Positions 18,887 to 28,236 are shown, counted from the first letter of the stretch. The stretch is 64,000 nucleotides of DNA from Streptomyces sp. 11x1 (GCF_032598905.1 NZ_CP122458.1:10193001-10257000), one strand, 5' to 3'. A program made the numbers and translations. Notes: generated by a model from the letters alone, not told the origin.

Positions 18887-19456
18887 ATGACCACCGAAGT
18901 GAAACTGAGCCCCAGGGAGCGACTGCTGGAGGCAGCGGCCACGCTCACCTACCGAGACGGCGTCGGTATCGGCGTCGAGGCGCTGTGCAAGGCGGCGGGC
19001 GTGTCGAAGCGCTCCATGTACCAGTTGTTCGACAGCAAGGACGAACTCCTGGCGGTAAGCCTCAAGGAGCGCGCCTCCGCCTACGTAGCGACTCTCCTGC
19101 CTGCGGCGGACGACGGCCGGTCACCCCGCGAGCGGATCCTGCACGTCTTCGAGCAGGTGGAATCGCAGGCGGGGGCACCCGAGTTCCGCGGCTGCCGGTA
19201 CCTGGCCGTGCAGATCGAACTCAAGGACCAGAGTCACCCCGCGAGCCGGGTCGCCCATCAGGTAAAGGCGAACCTGACCGCCTTCTTCCGCGCCGAGGCC
19301 GAGCGCGGAGGGGCAGGCGACCCCGACCTGCTGGCCCGGCAGCTCAGCATGGTCTTCGACGGCGCCAGCGCCCGCGCGGGAATCCAGGCCGACAACCTGA
19401 CCGGGCTCGTCGTGCCCACCGTGACCACCCTGCTCGACACGGCAGGCGTGCGCTGA
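18887..19456 (+). CDS. TetR/AcrR family transcriptional regulator (intact copy)
   Basis: A 189-aa regulator from ATG 18887. HTH is GVEALCKAAGVSKRSMYQLF followed by DSKDEL; the C-terminal domain has QIELKDQSHPASRVAH and ends TVTTLLDTAGVR, as in complete members of the group. It is the full-length paralogue of the truncated gene at 17648 and presumably binds the AAACCGATCGGTTT operators scattered from 17137 to 18856. Its expected partner, the SDR gene, is truncated, so the regulator now has no intact local target. Confidence 0.88.
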   Translation: MTTEVKLSPRERLLEAAATLTYRDGVGIGVEALCKAAGVSKRSMYQLFDSKDELLAVSLKERASAYVATLLPAADDGRSPRERILHVFEQVESQAGAPEFRGCRYLAVQIELKDQSHPASRVAHQVKANLTAFFRAEAERGGAGDPDLLARQLSMVFDGASARAGIQADNLTGLVVPTVTTLLDTAGVR

Positions 19457-19519
19457 CGCGTCCCCGTTCAGAACACCACTCGCCCGCCCGGCACCGGAGG
19501 GAAGCCCGATGGCCGTAAG

Positions 19520-19970
19520 CGATGTTGCCGAGCGTCCCGCGCGTGAAGAAGCGTGCGGTCTTGCCGGCATCAGCGCCAGCGACTGGTGCACGGTGTCCCA
19601 GAGCCTCATCCAGCCGACCCGGACCACCTCACCGATCAGGTCATCGCCCTGCGCCTCGGCGGCCATCGCGGTGACGTATCCCTGCATCTGCATCAGGGGC
19701 GTGGCGGGGCGCGTCGAGATCGGCTGCGCGTAAGGAGGGCCGCCCCTCGCCGCCCCCACCCCGTCGGCCGCCCTCTCGAAAACCAGGCGGGGTCTCTTCC
19801 ATACTCCGCACCAGAGCAGCGACGAAGATCGCCTTCTGTCCGGGAAGAGGCGGAAGAGGTACGGGTGTGTGATGCCGCCCCGCTTGGCAATCGCCGCGGT
19901 GGTGGTGCCGTGATAGCCCGTGCGCGAGAACTCGGCGATCGCCGCGCGGGGCCTCCCTGCCGGCAAGACG
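19520..19970 (-). pseudogene. TetR family regulator, frameshifted
   Basis: The minus strand reads AIAEFSRTGYHGTTTAAIAK, RGGITHPYLFRLFPD, then in another frame KKAIFVAALVRSMEET-like sequence, then in the first frame again ATPLMQMQGYVTAMAAEAQG and VGWMRLWDTVHQSL. These are consecutive parts of one TetR protein of the MexL/AcrR sort, interrupted by at least two frame changes near 19845 and 19790. No intact start is visible. Confidence 0.75.
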
Positions 19971-20639
19971 GGCCAGCCCCCTGCGAGTCCAGCAAGGTCC
20001 TCGGCAGGGATCTGCCAAGTACTCAGCCTTCGACGGCGCGCAGCGAAATCCCGGCGTCCACGTGCACTGCGTCGTCAGCGTCCAATCCCAGTGCGACGCC
20101 GTCGACCGCCGTGTCGAGCAACGGCTATAGACCGCCAGGCAGCAGGCTTCGCTTGAGTACGGTCAGGCTACGTTGGGCGGTGATCCGCGGTATTCCCAGG
20201 ATCGCGGCGCATGGTGGCCAGAACCCGTCAGCAAGGTTCATCGTCCCAAGTCAGGTAGGCACTTTCGCGTTTCCGCCCCGCCAGCCGCCGTACCCAATCG
20301 AAACGGCGAGGCCAAAGCCCCTGATGCATCCGATGTGCCCGCGTATGCGTTGGTGTGCGGTCCACCACCACGATGCCCTCCACACGTTGCTCTGAACCAG
20401 AGGCTCACACCGTCCGTGCTGTTCTGGGAAGAGTCAGGAGAGGAACGTTGCCTCACCGATCAGTCGTCGCGGCGTGCTGCCCGGCGTGGCCGCCATGACG
20501 GTTGCCGCAGCCGTTTCGCCCCCGCGCTCAGGCACGCTGCTCACGGGTGACGGTCAGCGGGCTGCCCTCCGGCGTCCGGGCCTCGATCCGCAACTTCGGG
20601 GTCCACGGCCGTCCCTTCAGCGCGGACGCTGGGACCGTC
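19971..20639. other. Gene-poor stretch with unassigned fragments
   Basis: No open frame here carries a recognisable domain. The minus strand around 20030-20200 encodes short protein-like pieces (RSLTVLKRSLLPGGL, TAVDGVALGLDADDAVHVDA) that may be the tail of another broken regulator; I could not assign it. Confidence 0.5.
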
Positions 20640-20990
20640 CTGTTGGTGAACCCGCGAGAGCGGCAAGGTGATGGACGTCATTGGCGCCTCGACCGCCGAC
20701 GGCGGCGCGGTCATCCAGTGGCCGTGGAGCGAACCAGCAGAGCCCGGGCGGTTCCGGCCTGGGCGACCGACTCAACCAGTGAACCGACGAGGGCGGCGAC
20801 AACCAGTCGTGGAGGCTGGTGCCTTCGACCAACGGCTATTACCAGTTCGTCAACGTCCGCAACGGTTGGTGCGCTTACGTCAAGGGCGCCTCCCCTGCGG
20901 ACGGTGCCAAGGTCACCCAGTGGCCCTCCACCGGCGGCTCCAACCAGGACTGGCAGATCCTCGCGGTGCGAGCCGCCGGAACGCTCAGTG
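20640..20990 (+). pseudogene. Ricin-B-type lectin domain remnant
   Basis: Sense fragments SGKVMDVIGASTADGGAVIQW, NQSWRLVPSTNGYYQFVNVR and ADGAKVTQWPSTGGSNQDWQ are successive repeats of a RICIN/QxW carbohydrate-binding domain, but they fall in different frames with stops between. It was probably the C-terminal module of a secreted glycosidase. The intact hydrolase just downstream has the same kind of module, though the sequences are too different for a simple recent duplication. Confidence 0.7.
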
Positions 20991-21101
20991 AGGGCGGAGT
21001 TGTCCGGCCCAGTTCGGTAGCAAGCAGGTGCCGAGTGGCCGGCACCAACGGCTATCCCCCTACCCGCTGATCCACCATCACTCGAAGAAGAGGATGTCTG
21101 T

Positions 21102-22208
21102 ATGAGAAAGTCCTGGGTTCTCCCCCTGGTGACGCTTGTCGCCGCCGTGCTCGGGGTGACGGCGGCGGGTGTGGCTCCTGCCTCCGCCGCGCCCACCACC
21201 CCTTTGCGGGTCATGCCGTTGGGTGACTCGATCACCTGGGGTGTGGGCAGCAGCACCGGCAACGGCTACCGCGCGCCGTTGTGGAACAGGCTTGCGGCGG
21301 ACGGGCATCCGCTGGACTTCGTGGGCTCGGGACGGAGCGGCCCGATGTCCGACCCCGACAACGAAGGCCACTCCGGGTACAAGATCCACCAGGTCGCCGC
21401 ACTCACCGACGCCTCACTGACCCGCTACCGGCCCAACGTCGTCACGCTGCACATCGGCACCAACGACCTCAACGAGAGCTACCAGGTCTCCACCGCCACC
21501 GCCCGGCTGCGGTCGCTGGTCGACCAGATCACCGCCGCCGCCCCCGACGCGACCGTCCTCGTCGCCTCCCTGGTCGTGTCCACCAGCGGCTCGGAGGAGC
21601 TGTACCGGGGCGCGTACAACCAGGCGATCCCGCAGATCGTCAGGGACGCACAGTCCGCGGGTAAGCGCGTCGCCTACGTCGACATGAGCGGCCTGACCAC
21701 GGCCGACCTGGTCGACGCCCTGCATCCCAACGACTCGGGCTACCAGAAGATGGCCGACGCCTTCCACCGCGGCGTTCAGGCCGCGGACAGCGCCGGGTGG
21801 CTGAGGAACCCCGCCCCCGCGCCCTCCCGTGTGCAGTCCGGCATCGCCGGCAAGTGCATGGACGTCAACGGCGCCGGCACCGCCGACGGGACCGCCGTTC
21901 AGACGTGGAGCTGCGGGGACAGTGCCAACCAGTACTGGTCCGCCTACACCGACGGCACCCTGCGCTCCCTGGGCAAGTGCCTCGACGCCGCCGGCGGGGC
22001 CACCGCCAACGGCACCAAGGTGCAGCTCTGGGCCTGCCACGGCGGCGCCAACCAGGTCTGGCAGCCATACAACGGCGGCTACCGCAACCCCGCCTCCGGC
22101 CGCTGCCTCGACGTTCCGGGCGCCTCCACGACCAACGGCACACAGCTCGTGCTGTGGGACTGCAACGGCGGCTCCAACCAGAAGTGGACCACCCTCGCCG
22201 CCGGATGA
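21102..22208 (+). CDS. Secreted SGNH/GDSL hydrolase with C-terminal ricin-B lectin domain
   Basis: A 368-aa exported esterase. Residues 1-29 are a Sec signal peptide ending ASA-A. The SGNH core has block I PLGDSITWG (Ser nucleophile), block III HIGTNDLN, and block V DALHPNDSGY (Asp/His). From residue ~245 three QxW repeats form a ricin-type lectin: GKCMDVNGAGTADGTAVQTW, GKCLDAAGGATANGTKVQLW and GRCLDVPGASTTNGTQLVLW. It likely deacetylates or de-esterifies a polysaccharide to which the lectin binds, outside the cell. Monocistronic, followed by a hairpin terminator. Confidence 0.93.
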   Translation: MRKSWVLPLVTLVAAVLGVTAAGVAPASAAPTTPLRVMPLGDSITWGVGSSTGNGYRAPLWNRLAADGHPLDFVGSGRSGPMSDPDNEGHSGYKIHQVAALTDASLTRYRPNVVTLHIGTNDLNESYQVSTATARLRSLVDQITAAAPDATVLVASLVVSTSGSEELYRGAYNQAIPQIVRDAQSAGKRVAYVDMSGLTTADLVDALHPNDSGYQKMADAFHRGVQAADSAGWLRNPAPAPSRVQSGIAGKCMDVNGAGTADGTAVQTWSCGDSANQYWSAYTDGTLRSLGKCLDAAGGATANGTKVQLWACHGGANQVWQPYNGGYRNPASGRCLDVPGASTTNGTQLVLWDCNGGSNQKWTTLAAG

Positions 22209-22287
22209 CCCCCACTCCTAGGGTCTGAAACCCTTCCGGGTTCTCCTCGAGTGAGGCCGACCCATGGTCGGCCACCCGAACAAGGAA

Positions 22288-22324
22288 CGGCCCGCCGCAC
22301 CAGGAACACCGGTACGGCGGGCCG
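22288..22324 (+). terminator. Hairpin terminator after the SGNH hydrolase gene
   Basis: Arms CGGCCCGCCG (22288-22297) and CGGCGGGCCG (22315-22324) form a 10-bp GC stem with a 17-nt loop, 80 bp after the stop codon. Confidence 0.65.
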
Positions 22325-22920
22325 CTCGCGGTTCTCAGTTCTGCTGCAGGCGAGCCGTGGGGCTCAAACGCCTCCACGGCCCATGGCAGGCCGTTCACGA
22401 CGGACTCCTTCCCCCGTGAGAGGTCCCAGGCAAGCGCAGTCGTCACTGTCACCAACTCCCGCTCGCCGGGCGGCGGGAGGGAGACCCTCGGATTGTGCTC
22501 GCGTCATTGAGAGGGTCGGTGATTTGCAGACCCGATCGGCAGTGCCGCAGCAGATGGATGGCTGTGGACCGTCATCTGCTGCTGGAAGCAGTTCCTCCTG
22601 GAGCCGCAGTGGGTCGGTCAAGCGCCTTCGACCGGCCGAGAACGTATCGATCAGCCCAATAACGAAGCCTGCTGCGGTGGACCGCGGGGGATGCCGCGGT
22701 TTCGGCGGAGTGGCCGCCGTAGGAGACTCTCGTGCGCGGAGTTACGGGGCCTGATCGCCGCCGAGGCGCGCGGGATCTCCGCCCGCTGCGGGAAGCCGCC
22801 CTCGTGCTCTCGACGGAACGCTCCCTGACCTGCGGTGTTCCGAGCGCCAAGTGTCTCTCTGATTCCGTCTTCCAGTCGCAGAACCCAGTTGGCATCAGTG
22901 CGGGTCAGGAACGATCCCTG
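22325..22920. other. 596-bp stretch without a recognisable gene
   Basis: Open frames exist but none shows a domain or codon bias. The oxygenase gene to the right could begin as far left as 22732, but that extension looks non-coding. No repeats or promoters stood out. Confidence 0.5.
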
Positions 22921-23844
22921 GTGCCGACTATCGATCCCGGTCACACTGACGGGGTGGATGCCCCAGCTCACCCCGGCCCCGCCGCCCCCGCCAACCCTGC
23001 CCCGGCCGACCCCGGCCTGTTCGGGCCGGCCTCCGTGACCTGGCAGGTCCACGGCGACCCCATGATGTGGATCGCCGGGGTCCGCGCGTTGTACCTCCAG
23101 GCCCTGCACCCGCGCGCGGTGCGCGGCGTCACGCAGAACTCCGACTTCCGCAAGGACGCCTGGGGCCGGCTGTTGCGCACGGCGAGCTTCGTCGGCACGA
23201 CGACATACGGCACCACCGAGGCCGCCGAGCACGCGGGCGCCCGCGTCCGCAAGATCCACCGTCTGCTGTCGGCCACCGATCCGGACACGGGGGAGCGGTA
23301 CGGCGTCGGCGAACCCGAGCTGCTGCTGTGGGTGCACTGCGCGGAGATCGACTCCTATCTCCACGTCCTGCGCCGCTCCGGCTACCCCCTCACCGAGGCC
23401 GCCGCCGACCGGTACGTCGGCGAACACCGCGTCAGTGCCCGCCTGGTGGGCCTCGACCCCGCCGAAGTGCCCGGAAGCACGGCTGAGTTGGCGGCCTACT
23501 TCGAGCGGGTGCGGCCCCAGCTGGCGGCCGGCCCCGAGGCGCGGGAGGTCGACGACTTCCTGCGGCGGCCGCCCACCCACCCGTTGCTCGTACCGGCACG
23601 TGAGGCACTGTGGCGGCGCGTGGCGAACCTGGCGTACGCCTCCCTGCCGCCGTACGCCCATGAGTTGTACGGCCGACCCGGCCCCGCACCCGACGTGGTC
23701 ACCCGTCGCCTGCGGCTCACCGGAACCTTTCTGCGCTGTGTTCCCGCACGTCTGCGCTGGCAACTCCCGCCCAAGCACATCCTGCGCGCCATGTCACGGC
23801 TCGGCCCCGGCTCCCGCCCCGCACCGTACAAAGTCGGCAGATAG
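22921..23844 (+). CDS. MpaB-type oxygenase (DUF2236, latex-clearing-protein-like)
   Basis: A 307-aa protein of the oxygenase MpaB/DUF2236 family: PASVTWQVHGDPMMWIAGVR, LYLQALHPRAVRGVTQNSDF, and ELLLWVHCAEIDSYL with conserved His and Arg residues thought to ligate a b-type heme, as in latex clearing protein. GTG 22921 is chosen for AGGAA at 22907-22911; GTG 22954 is also possible, and the frame is open to 22732 without family-like sequence. Function in Streptomyces is unknown; the family includes enzymes that cleave or oxidise terpenoid side chains. Followed after 36 bp by the kinase gene. Confidence 0.85.
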   Translation: MPTIDPGHTDGVDAPAHPGPAAPANPAPADPGLFGPASVTWQVHGDPMMWIAGVRALYLQALHPRAVRGVTQNSDFRKDAWGRLLRTASFVGTTTYGTTEAAEHAGARVRKIHRLLSATDPDTGERYGVGEPELLLWVHCAEIDSYLHVLRRSGYPLTEAAADRYVGEHRVSARLVGLDPAEVPGSTAELAAYFERVRPQLAAGPEAREVDDFLRRPPTHPLLVPAREALWRRVANLAYASLPPYAHELYGRPGPAPDVVTRRLRLTGTFLRCVPARLRWQLPPKHILRAMSRLGPGSRPAPYKVGR

Positions 23845-23880
23845 GCCGCCATACTGGACGGGCCAGGGGAGGGCGGGTCC

Positions 23881-26208
23881 GTGCGGATACGGGGGCGATC
23901 GTCGGCGATGGGGGACACCAGGCTGATCCAGGGCCGGTACCGGCTGCTCGATCTGATCGGGCGCGGGGGAATGGGCGAGGTCTGGCGGGCGAGGGACGAG
24001 TCACTGGGGCGGCAGGTCGCGGTCAAGTGCCTCAAGCCCCTCAACGCCCAGCCCGACCAGTCCTTCACCCGGGTCCTGCGGGAACGCTTCCGGCGCGAGG
24101 CACGCGTCGCGGCGGCCCTCCAGCACCGGGGCGTGACCGTCGTCCACGACTTCGGCGAGTCCGACGGAGTGCTGTTCCTCGTCATGGAGTTGCTGGAGGG
24201 CCGCAACCTCAGCCAGCTCCTGGAGGACAACAGGCGCCATCCGCTGGCCGTCCCCGCGGTCGTCGAGATCGCCGACCAGGTGGCCTCCGCCCTCGCCTAC
24301 ACCCACCTCCAGGGCATCGTGCACCGCGACCTGAAGCCCGCCAACATCATGCTGCTCACCGACGGCACCGTGAAGATCTGCGACTTCGGCATAGCGTGCC
24401 TGGGCCGTGACGTCACCTTCACCTCCCGCCTCACCGGCACCGGCATCGCGATGGGCACCCCGCACTACATGTCGCCCGAGCAGATCATCGGTGCTCAGGT
24501 CGACCGGCGCAGCGACCTTTACTCGTTCGGCTGCGTGCTCTACGAGATCGTCACCGGTGTGCCGCCGTTCGACCTCGACGACGCCTGGGCGGTGCTCATG
24601 GGCCACCGCGACACCGCGCCGACACCCCCGCGCAGCCACCGCGACGAGGTGCCCGAGTACCTCGACCGGATCATCCTCGACCTGCTCGCCAAGGAACCGG
24701 ACCAACGCCCCCACGACGCCCGTGAACTGGGCCGCAGGGTCGACGAGGGGCGGGCGGCGACGACCTCGCCACCGGCCCGTGCCCGCGTGCCGGTCGTCGC
24801 CCCGTCCCCGGTCGCCCCTGAAGCCGTTCCCGGGTGGCGCCGGCCCCACCCGGACGGACGGAACCGCCCCGGCCGACCGTCGGCGCGCGAACCCCGGCTG
24901 CCCTCCTGGACCCGGGGCATGACCACCGGCCACAAAGCCGCCGGAACCGGACCGGGCCTGCGCCCGCCGGACCCCTCCGCAGGGCTCACCGGGGACTGGA
25001 TCGCCCGCCCCGCCGCCGGCCGCGTCGAACACCCCGCACAGGACGAACGCCCCGCCCCGCCGCCGGAGTTGATCACCACCTTGGCCGGCCGGCACAACGC
25101 GGGCCTGAGCCTCGGCCGCCTCGGCCGCTGGACGGAGGCCGGTGAGGTGCACCGCGCGGTCGCCGCCGAACGCGAGCACGCCCTCGGCCCCGACCACCCC
25201 GACACGCTCTCCAGCCGCTACGAGGTCGGCTTCACCCTCAGCCGCACCGGACGCCCCGCCGACGCGCTGCGCGAGTTTGCCCACGTGGCCCTCGCCCGCG
25301 AGCGCGTCCTCGGCCCCGAGCACCCCGAGACCCTCGCCGCGCGGCAGGAAATGGCCTACGTGCTGGGCCAGTTGGGCCGTCATCTGGAAGCCCACCAGGC
25401 CTACACCTCGGTCCTCGCCGTCCGCGAGCGCCTGGTCGGCCCCGACCACCCGGACACCCTGCGCTGCCGCCACAACCTGGCCTTCAACCTCAGCAGGCTC
25501 GGCCGACTGGAGGACTCGTACCGCATGGCGGAGGACGTGGCCGCCGTCCGCGCCCGGGTGCTCGGCGCCAACCACCCCGACACCCTCGTCACCCGTTACG
25601 AGGTCGCCTACGCCCTCGGCCAGTTGGGCCGCTGGCCCGAGGCACTGCGGACCTACCAGGAGGTCGCCGACTCCCGGGCACAGGCCCTCGGCCCCGAACA
25701 CCCCGACACGCTGGCCGCCCGCCACGAGGTCGGCATCAGTCTCGGCAGGCTCGGCCGCAGCGCCGACGCGCTCGGTCTCTACCTCGCCCTCGTCGACGAC
25801 CGCACCCGCGTCCACGGCCCCGCCCACACCGAGACGCTCCGCGCCCGCCACGGCCTCGGTGTCAACCTCGGCCGGCTCGGCCGCTGGGAGGAGGCCCTCG
25901 CCGAGTCCCGTGATGTGTGCGCCCTGCGCGAGCGCCTCTTCGGTCCGGACCACCCCGACACCCTCGTCAGCCACCGTGAGGTCGCCGTCGGCCTCGGCTG
26001 GCTCGGCCGCTGGGGCGACGCCCTCACCGAGTACCGTCGGGTCGCCGACGCCCGCGAGCGCGTCCTCGGCCCCGACCATCCCGACGCCCTCGCCAGCCGC
26101 AACGACGAGGCGCACTGCCTGGAGCAGCTCGGTCGCGGTCAGGAGGCGGTCGAGCTGTACCGACGCGTCGCGGAATTACGCCGACGGCGGCCCCCCGCCC
26201 ACGGCTGA
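23881..26208 (+). CDS. Serine/threonine protein kinase with C-terminal TPR repeats; contains a TTA codon
   Basis: A 775-aa soluble Hanks-type kinase. Residues ~20-285 carry the kinase: GRGGMGEVW (P-loop), VAVK, HRDLKPANIML (catalytic loop), DFGIA, and GTPHYMSPEQ. A Pro/Arg-rich linker (290-390) leads to about nine 42-residue TPR units of the kinesin-light-chain type with the repeated junction LGPDHPDTL. No transmembrane segment, so unlike PknB it is cytosolic and the TPRs probably recruit protein partners. GTG 23881 follows GGGGAGGG; ATG 23908 is an alternative. Codon 766 (26176-26178) is TTA, making full-length synthesis depend on the bldA tRNA. Confidence 0.93.
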   Translation: MRIRGRSSAMGDTRLIQGRYRLLDLIGRGGMGEVWRARDESLGRQVAVKCLKPLNAQPDQSFTRVLRERFRREARVAAALQHRGVTVVHDFGESDGVLFLVMELLEGRNLSQLLEDNRRHPLAVPAVVEIADQVASALAYTHLQGIVHRDLKPANIMLLTDGTVKICDFGIACLGRDVTFTSRLTGTGIAMGTPHYMSPEQIIGAQVDRRSDLYSFGCVLYEIVTGVPPFDLDDAWAVLMGHRDTAPTPPRSHRDEVPEYLDRIILDLLAKEPDQRPHDARELGRRVDEGRAATTSPPARARVPVVAPSPVAPEAVPGWRRPHPDGRNRPGRPSAREPRLPSWTRGMTTGHKAAGTGPGLRPPDPSAGLTGDWIARPAAGRVEHPAQDERPAPPPELITTLAGRHNAGLSLGRLGRWTEAGEVHRAVAAEREHALGPDHPDTLSSRYEVGFTLSRTGRPADALREFAHVALARERVLGPEHPETLAARQEMAYVLGQLGRHLEAHQAYTSVLAVRERLVGPDHPDTLRCRHNLAFNLSRLGRLEDSYRMAEDVAAVRARVLGANHPDTLVTRYEVAYALGQLGRWPEALRTYQEVADSRAQALGPEHPDTLAARHEVGISLGRLGRSADALGLYLALVDDRTRVHGPAHTETLRARHGLGVNLGRLGRWEEALAESRDVCALRERLFGPDHPDTLVSHREVAVGLGWLGRWGDALTEYRRVADARERVLGPDHPDALASRNDEAHCLEQLGRGQEAVELYRRVAELRRRRPPAHG

Positions 26209-26210
26209 GC

Positions 26211-26270
26211 CCCGCCCGCCGGGCTGGGCCCTCGCCCGCCGGGCCGGACTTCCGCCCGCCGGGCTGGGCC
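26211..26270. repeat. Three 20-bp tandem repeats after the kinase gene
   Basis: Units at 26211-26230, 26231-26250 and 26251-26270 share CGCCCGCCGGGC and differ at a few positions. The unit is itself GC-palindromic (CCCGCCGGG). The array starts 2 bp after the stop codon and may act as a transcription terminator. Confidence 0.75.
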
Positions 26271-26360
26271 CCGGCACCGGGCCGGACCCCCGCCGCATGC
26301 CGTTGATCCGCCTGACCCGTTCCCCTGGCCGACCCCGATCGGCGCGTGTTACCAAGAGCC

Positions 26361-27959
26361 ATGTCTGCCACCCCCGCACCCTCAGCACGCCCCGCACGCC
26401 CGAGCGGGCCCCGGTCGCACGACTCCTACGACGCCGTGATCGTCGGAGGCGGTCACAACGGTCTGGTCGCCGCCGCGTACCTCGCGCGCGCGGGCCGGTC
26501 CGTCCTCGTGCTGGAGCGGCTGGACCACACCGGCGGAGCCGCCGTCTCGACGCGCCCCTTCGCCGGGGTCGACGCCCGGCTGTCGCGGTACTCCTACCTG
26601 GTCAGCCTGCTGCCCCGGAAGATCGTGCGGGACCTGGACCTCGGCTTCCGGGTCCGGGGCCGCACGATCTCCTCGTACACCCCCGTCGAACGCGACGGCC
26701 GGCCCACCGGTCTGCTCGTCGGCGGTGGCGAGCACCGCACCCGCGAGGCCTTCGGTCGGCTGACCGGTTCGGGCCGCGAGTACGAGGCCTGGCAGCGGTT
26801 CTACGGGATGACGGGCCGGGTCGCCGAACGGGTGTTCCCCACGCTCACGGAGCCCCTCCCCACCCGGGACGAACTGCGCCGACGCGTCGACGACACGGAG
26901 GCGTGGCGGACGCTCTTCGAGGAACCGATCGGCGCCGCCGTCGAGTCGACGTTCACGGACGACCTCGTACGCGGTGTCGTCCTCACCGACGCGCTCATCG
27001 GCACCTTCGCGGACGCCCACGACCCCTCGCTGCGCCAGAACCGCTGCTTCCTCTACCACGTGATCGGCGGCGGCACGGGCGCCTGGGACGTGCCCGTCGG
27101 CGGCATGGGCGCCCTCACGGACGCGCTGGCCAGGGCGGCGTGCGACGCCGGTGCCGTGATCGCCACGGGCCACGAGGTCCGGCACATCGCCACGGACGGA
27201 CAATCCGCCGAGATCACCTACCGGACCGCCGACACGGAGGGCACGGTCGCCGCCCGGCACGTCCTGGTGAACGCCTCGCCGCGGGAGCTGGCCGCCCTGA
27301 CCGGCGACGAACCGCCCGCTCCGGCCGAGGGCGCCCAGCTCAAGGTGAACATGCTGCTCAAGCGGCTCCCCAGGCTCCGGGACGAGTCCGTCGACCCGCA
27401 CGAGGCCTTCGCCGGGACCTTCCACATCGCCGAGGGGTACGGCCAACTGGCGGCCGCCCACGCCCAGGCCGCCTCCGGCGCGTTGCCCGAGGCCCCGCCC
27501 TCCGAGATCTACTGCCACTCCCTCACCGATCCGACCATCCTCGGCCCGGACCTCGTCGAGCAGGGCTACCAGACGCTCACCCTGTTCGGCCTGCACACAC
27601 CCGCGCGGCTGTTCGAGGCCGACAACGACGGCGTACGCGAGGAACTCCTCAAGTCGACCCTCGCCCAGCTGGACGCCCACCTCGCCGAGCCCCTCGCGGA
27701 CTGCCTGGCCACCGACGCCGACGGCCGCCCCTGCATCGAGGCCAGGACCCCCCTCGACCTGGAACGCGACCTGGGCCTCCCGGGCGGCAACATCTTCCAC
27801 GGCGACCTCGCCTGGCCCTACGCACAGGAGGGCACCGGCCGCTGGGGCGTGGAGACCCGCCACGCCAACGTCCTGCTGTGCGGCGCGGGCGCGGTACGTG
27901 GCGGCGGCGTGAGTGGCGTCCCCGGTCACAACGCGGCGATGGCCGTCCTGGGGGAGTGA
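26361..27959 (+). CDS. FAD-dependent oxidoreductase, phytoene-desaturase/PYROXD2 type
   Basis: A 532-aa flavoprotein. The N-terminal dinucleotide fold is DAVIVGGGHNGLVAAAYLAR with the downstream LVLERLDHTGGAA (E contacts ribose). The C-terminus carries the second FAD motif around LCGAGAVRGGGVSGVPGHNA. This is the NAD(P)/FAD oxidoreductase group that includes phytoene desaturases and the mammalian PYROXD2. Substrate unknown. ATG 26361 is preferred; GTG 26346 is in frame upstream with no better RBS. Not obviously in an operon; a terminator lies 120 bp downstream. Confidence 0.85.
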   Translation: MSATPAPSARPARPSGPRSHDSYDAVIVGGGHNGLVAAAYLARAGRSVLVLERLDHTGGAAVSTRPFAGVDARLSRYSYLVSLLPRKIVRDLDLGFRVRGRTISSYTPVERDGRPTGLLVGGGEHRTREAFGRLTGSGREYEAWQRFYGMTGRVAERVFPTLTEPLPTRDELRRRVDDTEAWRTLFEEPIGAAVESTFTDDLVRGVVLTDALIGTFADAHDPSLRQNRCFLYHVIGGGTGAWDVPVGGMGALTDALARAACDAGAVIATGHEVRHIATDGQSAEITYRTADTEGTVAARHVLVNASPRELAALTGDEPPAPAEGAQLKVNMLLKRLPRLRDESVDPHEAFAGTFHIAEGYGQLAAAHAQAASGALPEAPPSEIYCHSLTDPTILGPDLVEQGYQTLTLFGLHTPARLFEADNDGVREELLKSTLAQLDAHLAEPLADCLATDADGRPCIEARTPLDLERDLGLPGGNIFHGDLAWPYAQEGTGRWGVETRHANVLLCGAGAVRGGGVSGVPGHNAAMAVLGE

Positions 27960-28080
27960 GACAGGAACACCTCCCGGCGGCCCGCCCATTGTCCGGACGC
28001 CCAACCCGCCCTGCCAAACAATGCACCGTGCGTTGAAATCAACACCACGAGCGGCAACGGGGGACCGCTCACGGGGGAGA

Positions 28081-28112
28081 GGCCCTGCTGATTGCCCGCG
28101 ATCAGCAGGGCC
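28081..28112 (+). terminator. Perfect 12-bp hairpin terminator
   Basis: GGCCCTGCTGAT (28081-28092) pairs perfectly with ATCAGCAGGGCC (28101-28112) around an 8-nt loop, downstream of the FAD oxidoreductase gene. Confidence 0.75.
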
Positions 28113-28155
28113 GCGCCCTGAAGGGGGCGCGGGGAACTGCGCGCCCAGCCCCCAC
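28113..28155 (+). repeat. Dispersed Streptomyces intergenic repeat, copy 1
   Basis: Contains GGGGGCGCGGGGAACTGCGC, a sequence that I recognise as recurring between genes in many Streptomyces genomes. A second copy in opposite orientation is at 38842-38879. It sits directly after the hairpin at 28081-28112. Confidence 0.6.
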
Positions 28156-28219
28156 CCACCCGCACCCGCCCCTCGACCCCCAGACGCGCCCAGTCCCGCC
28201 CACCCCTCGCTCAACCAAA

Positions 28220-28236
28220 TCTGACGAGGCATCAGA
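28220..28236. promoter_or_regulatory. Operator TCTGAC-N5-ATCAGA before the catabolic genes
   Basis: TCTGACGAGGCATCAGA, a near-palindrome with 5-bp perfect arms, is followed by AAACCCC. The same 17-bp form, also followed by AAACCC, occurs at 37919-37935, so both probably bind one regulator. Confidence 0.55.

Noticed and set aside
24001..26115. 704-codon open frame antisense to the kinase
   Set aside because: Its repetitive Gly/Glu/Val composition mirrors the TPR repeats on the other strand; no RBS or family match.
25142..28036. 964-codon plus-strand frame across kinase and oxidoreductase
   Set aside because: A frame-shifted reading of two recognised genes with Arg/Pro-rich nonsense composition.
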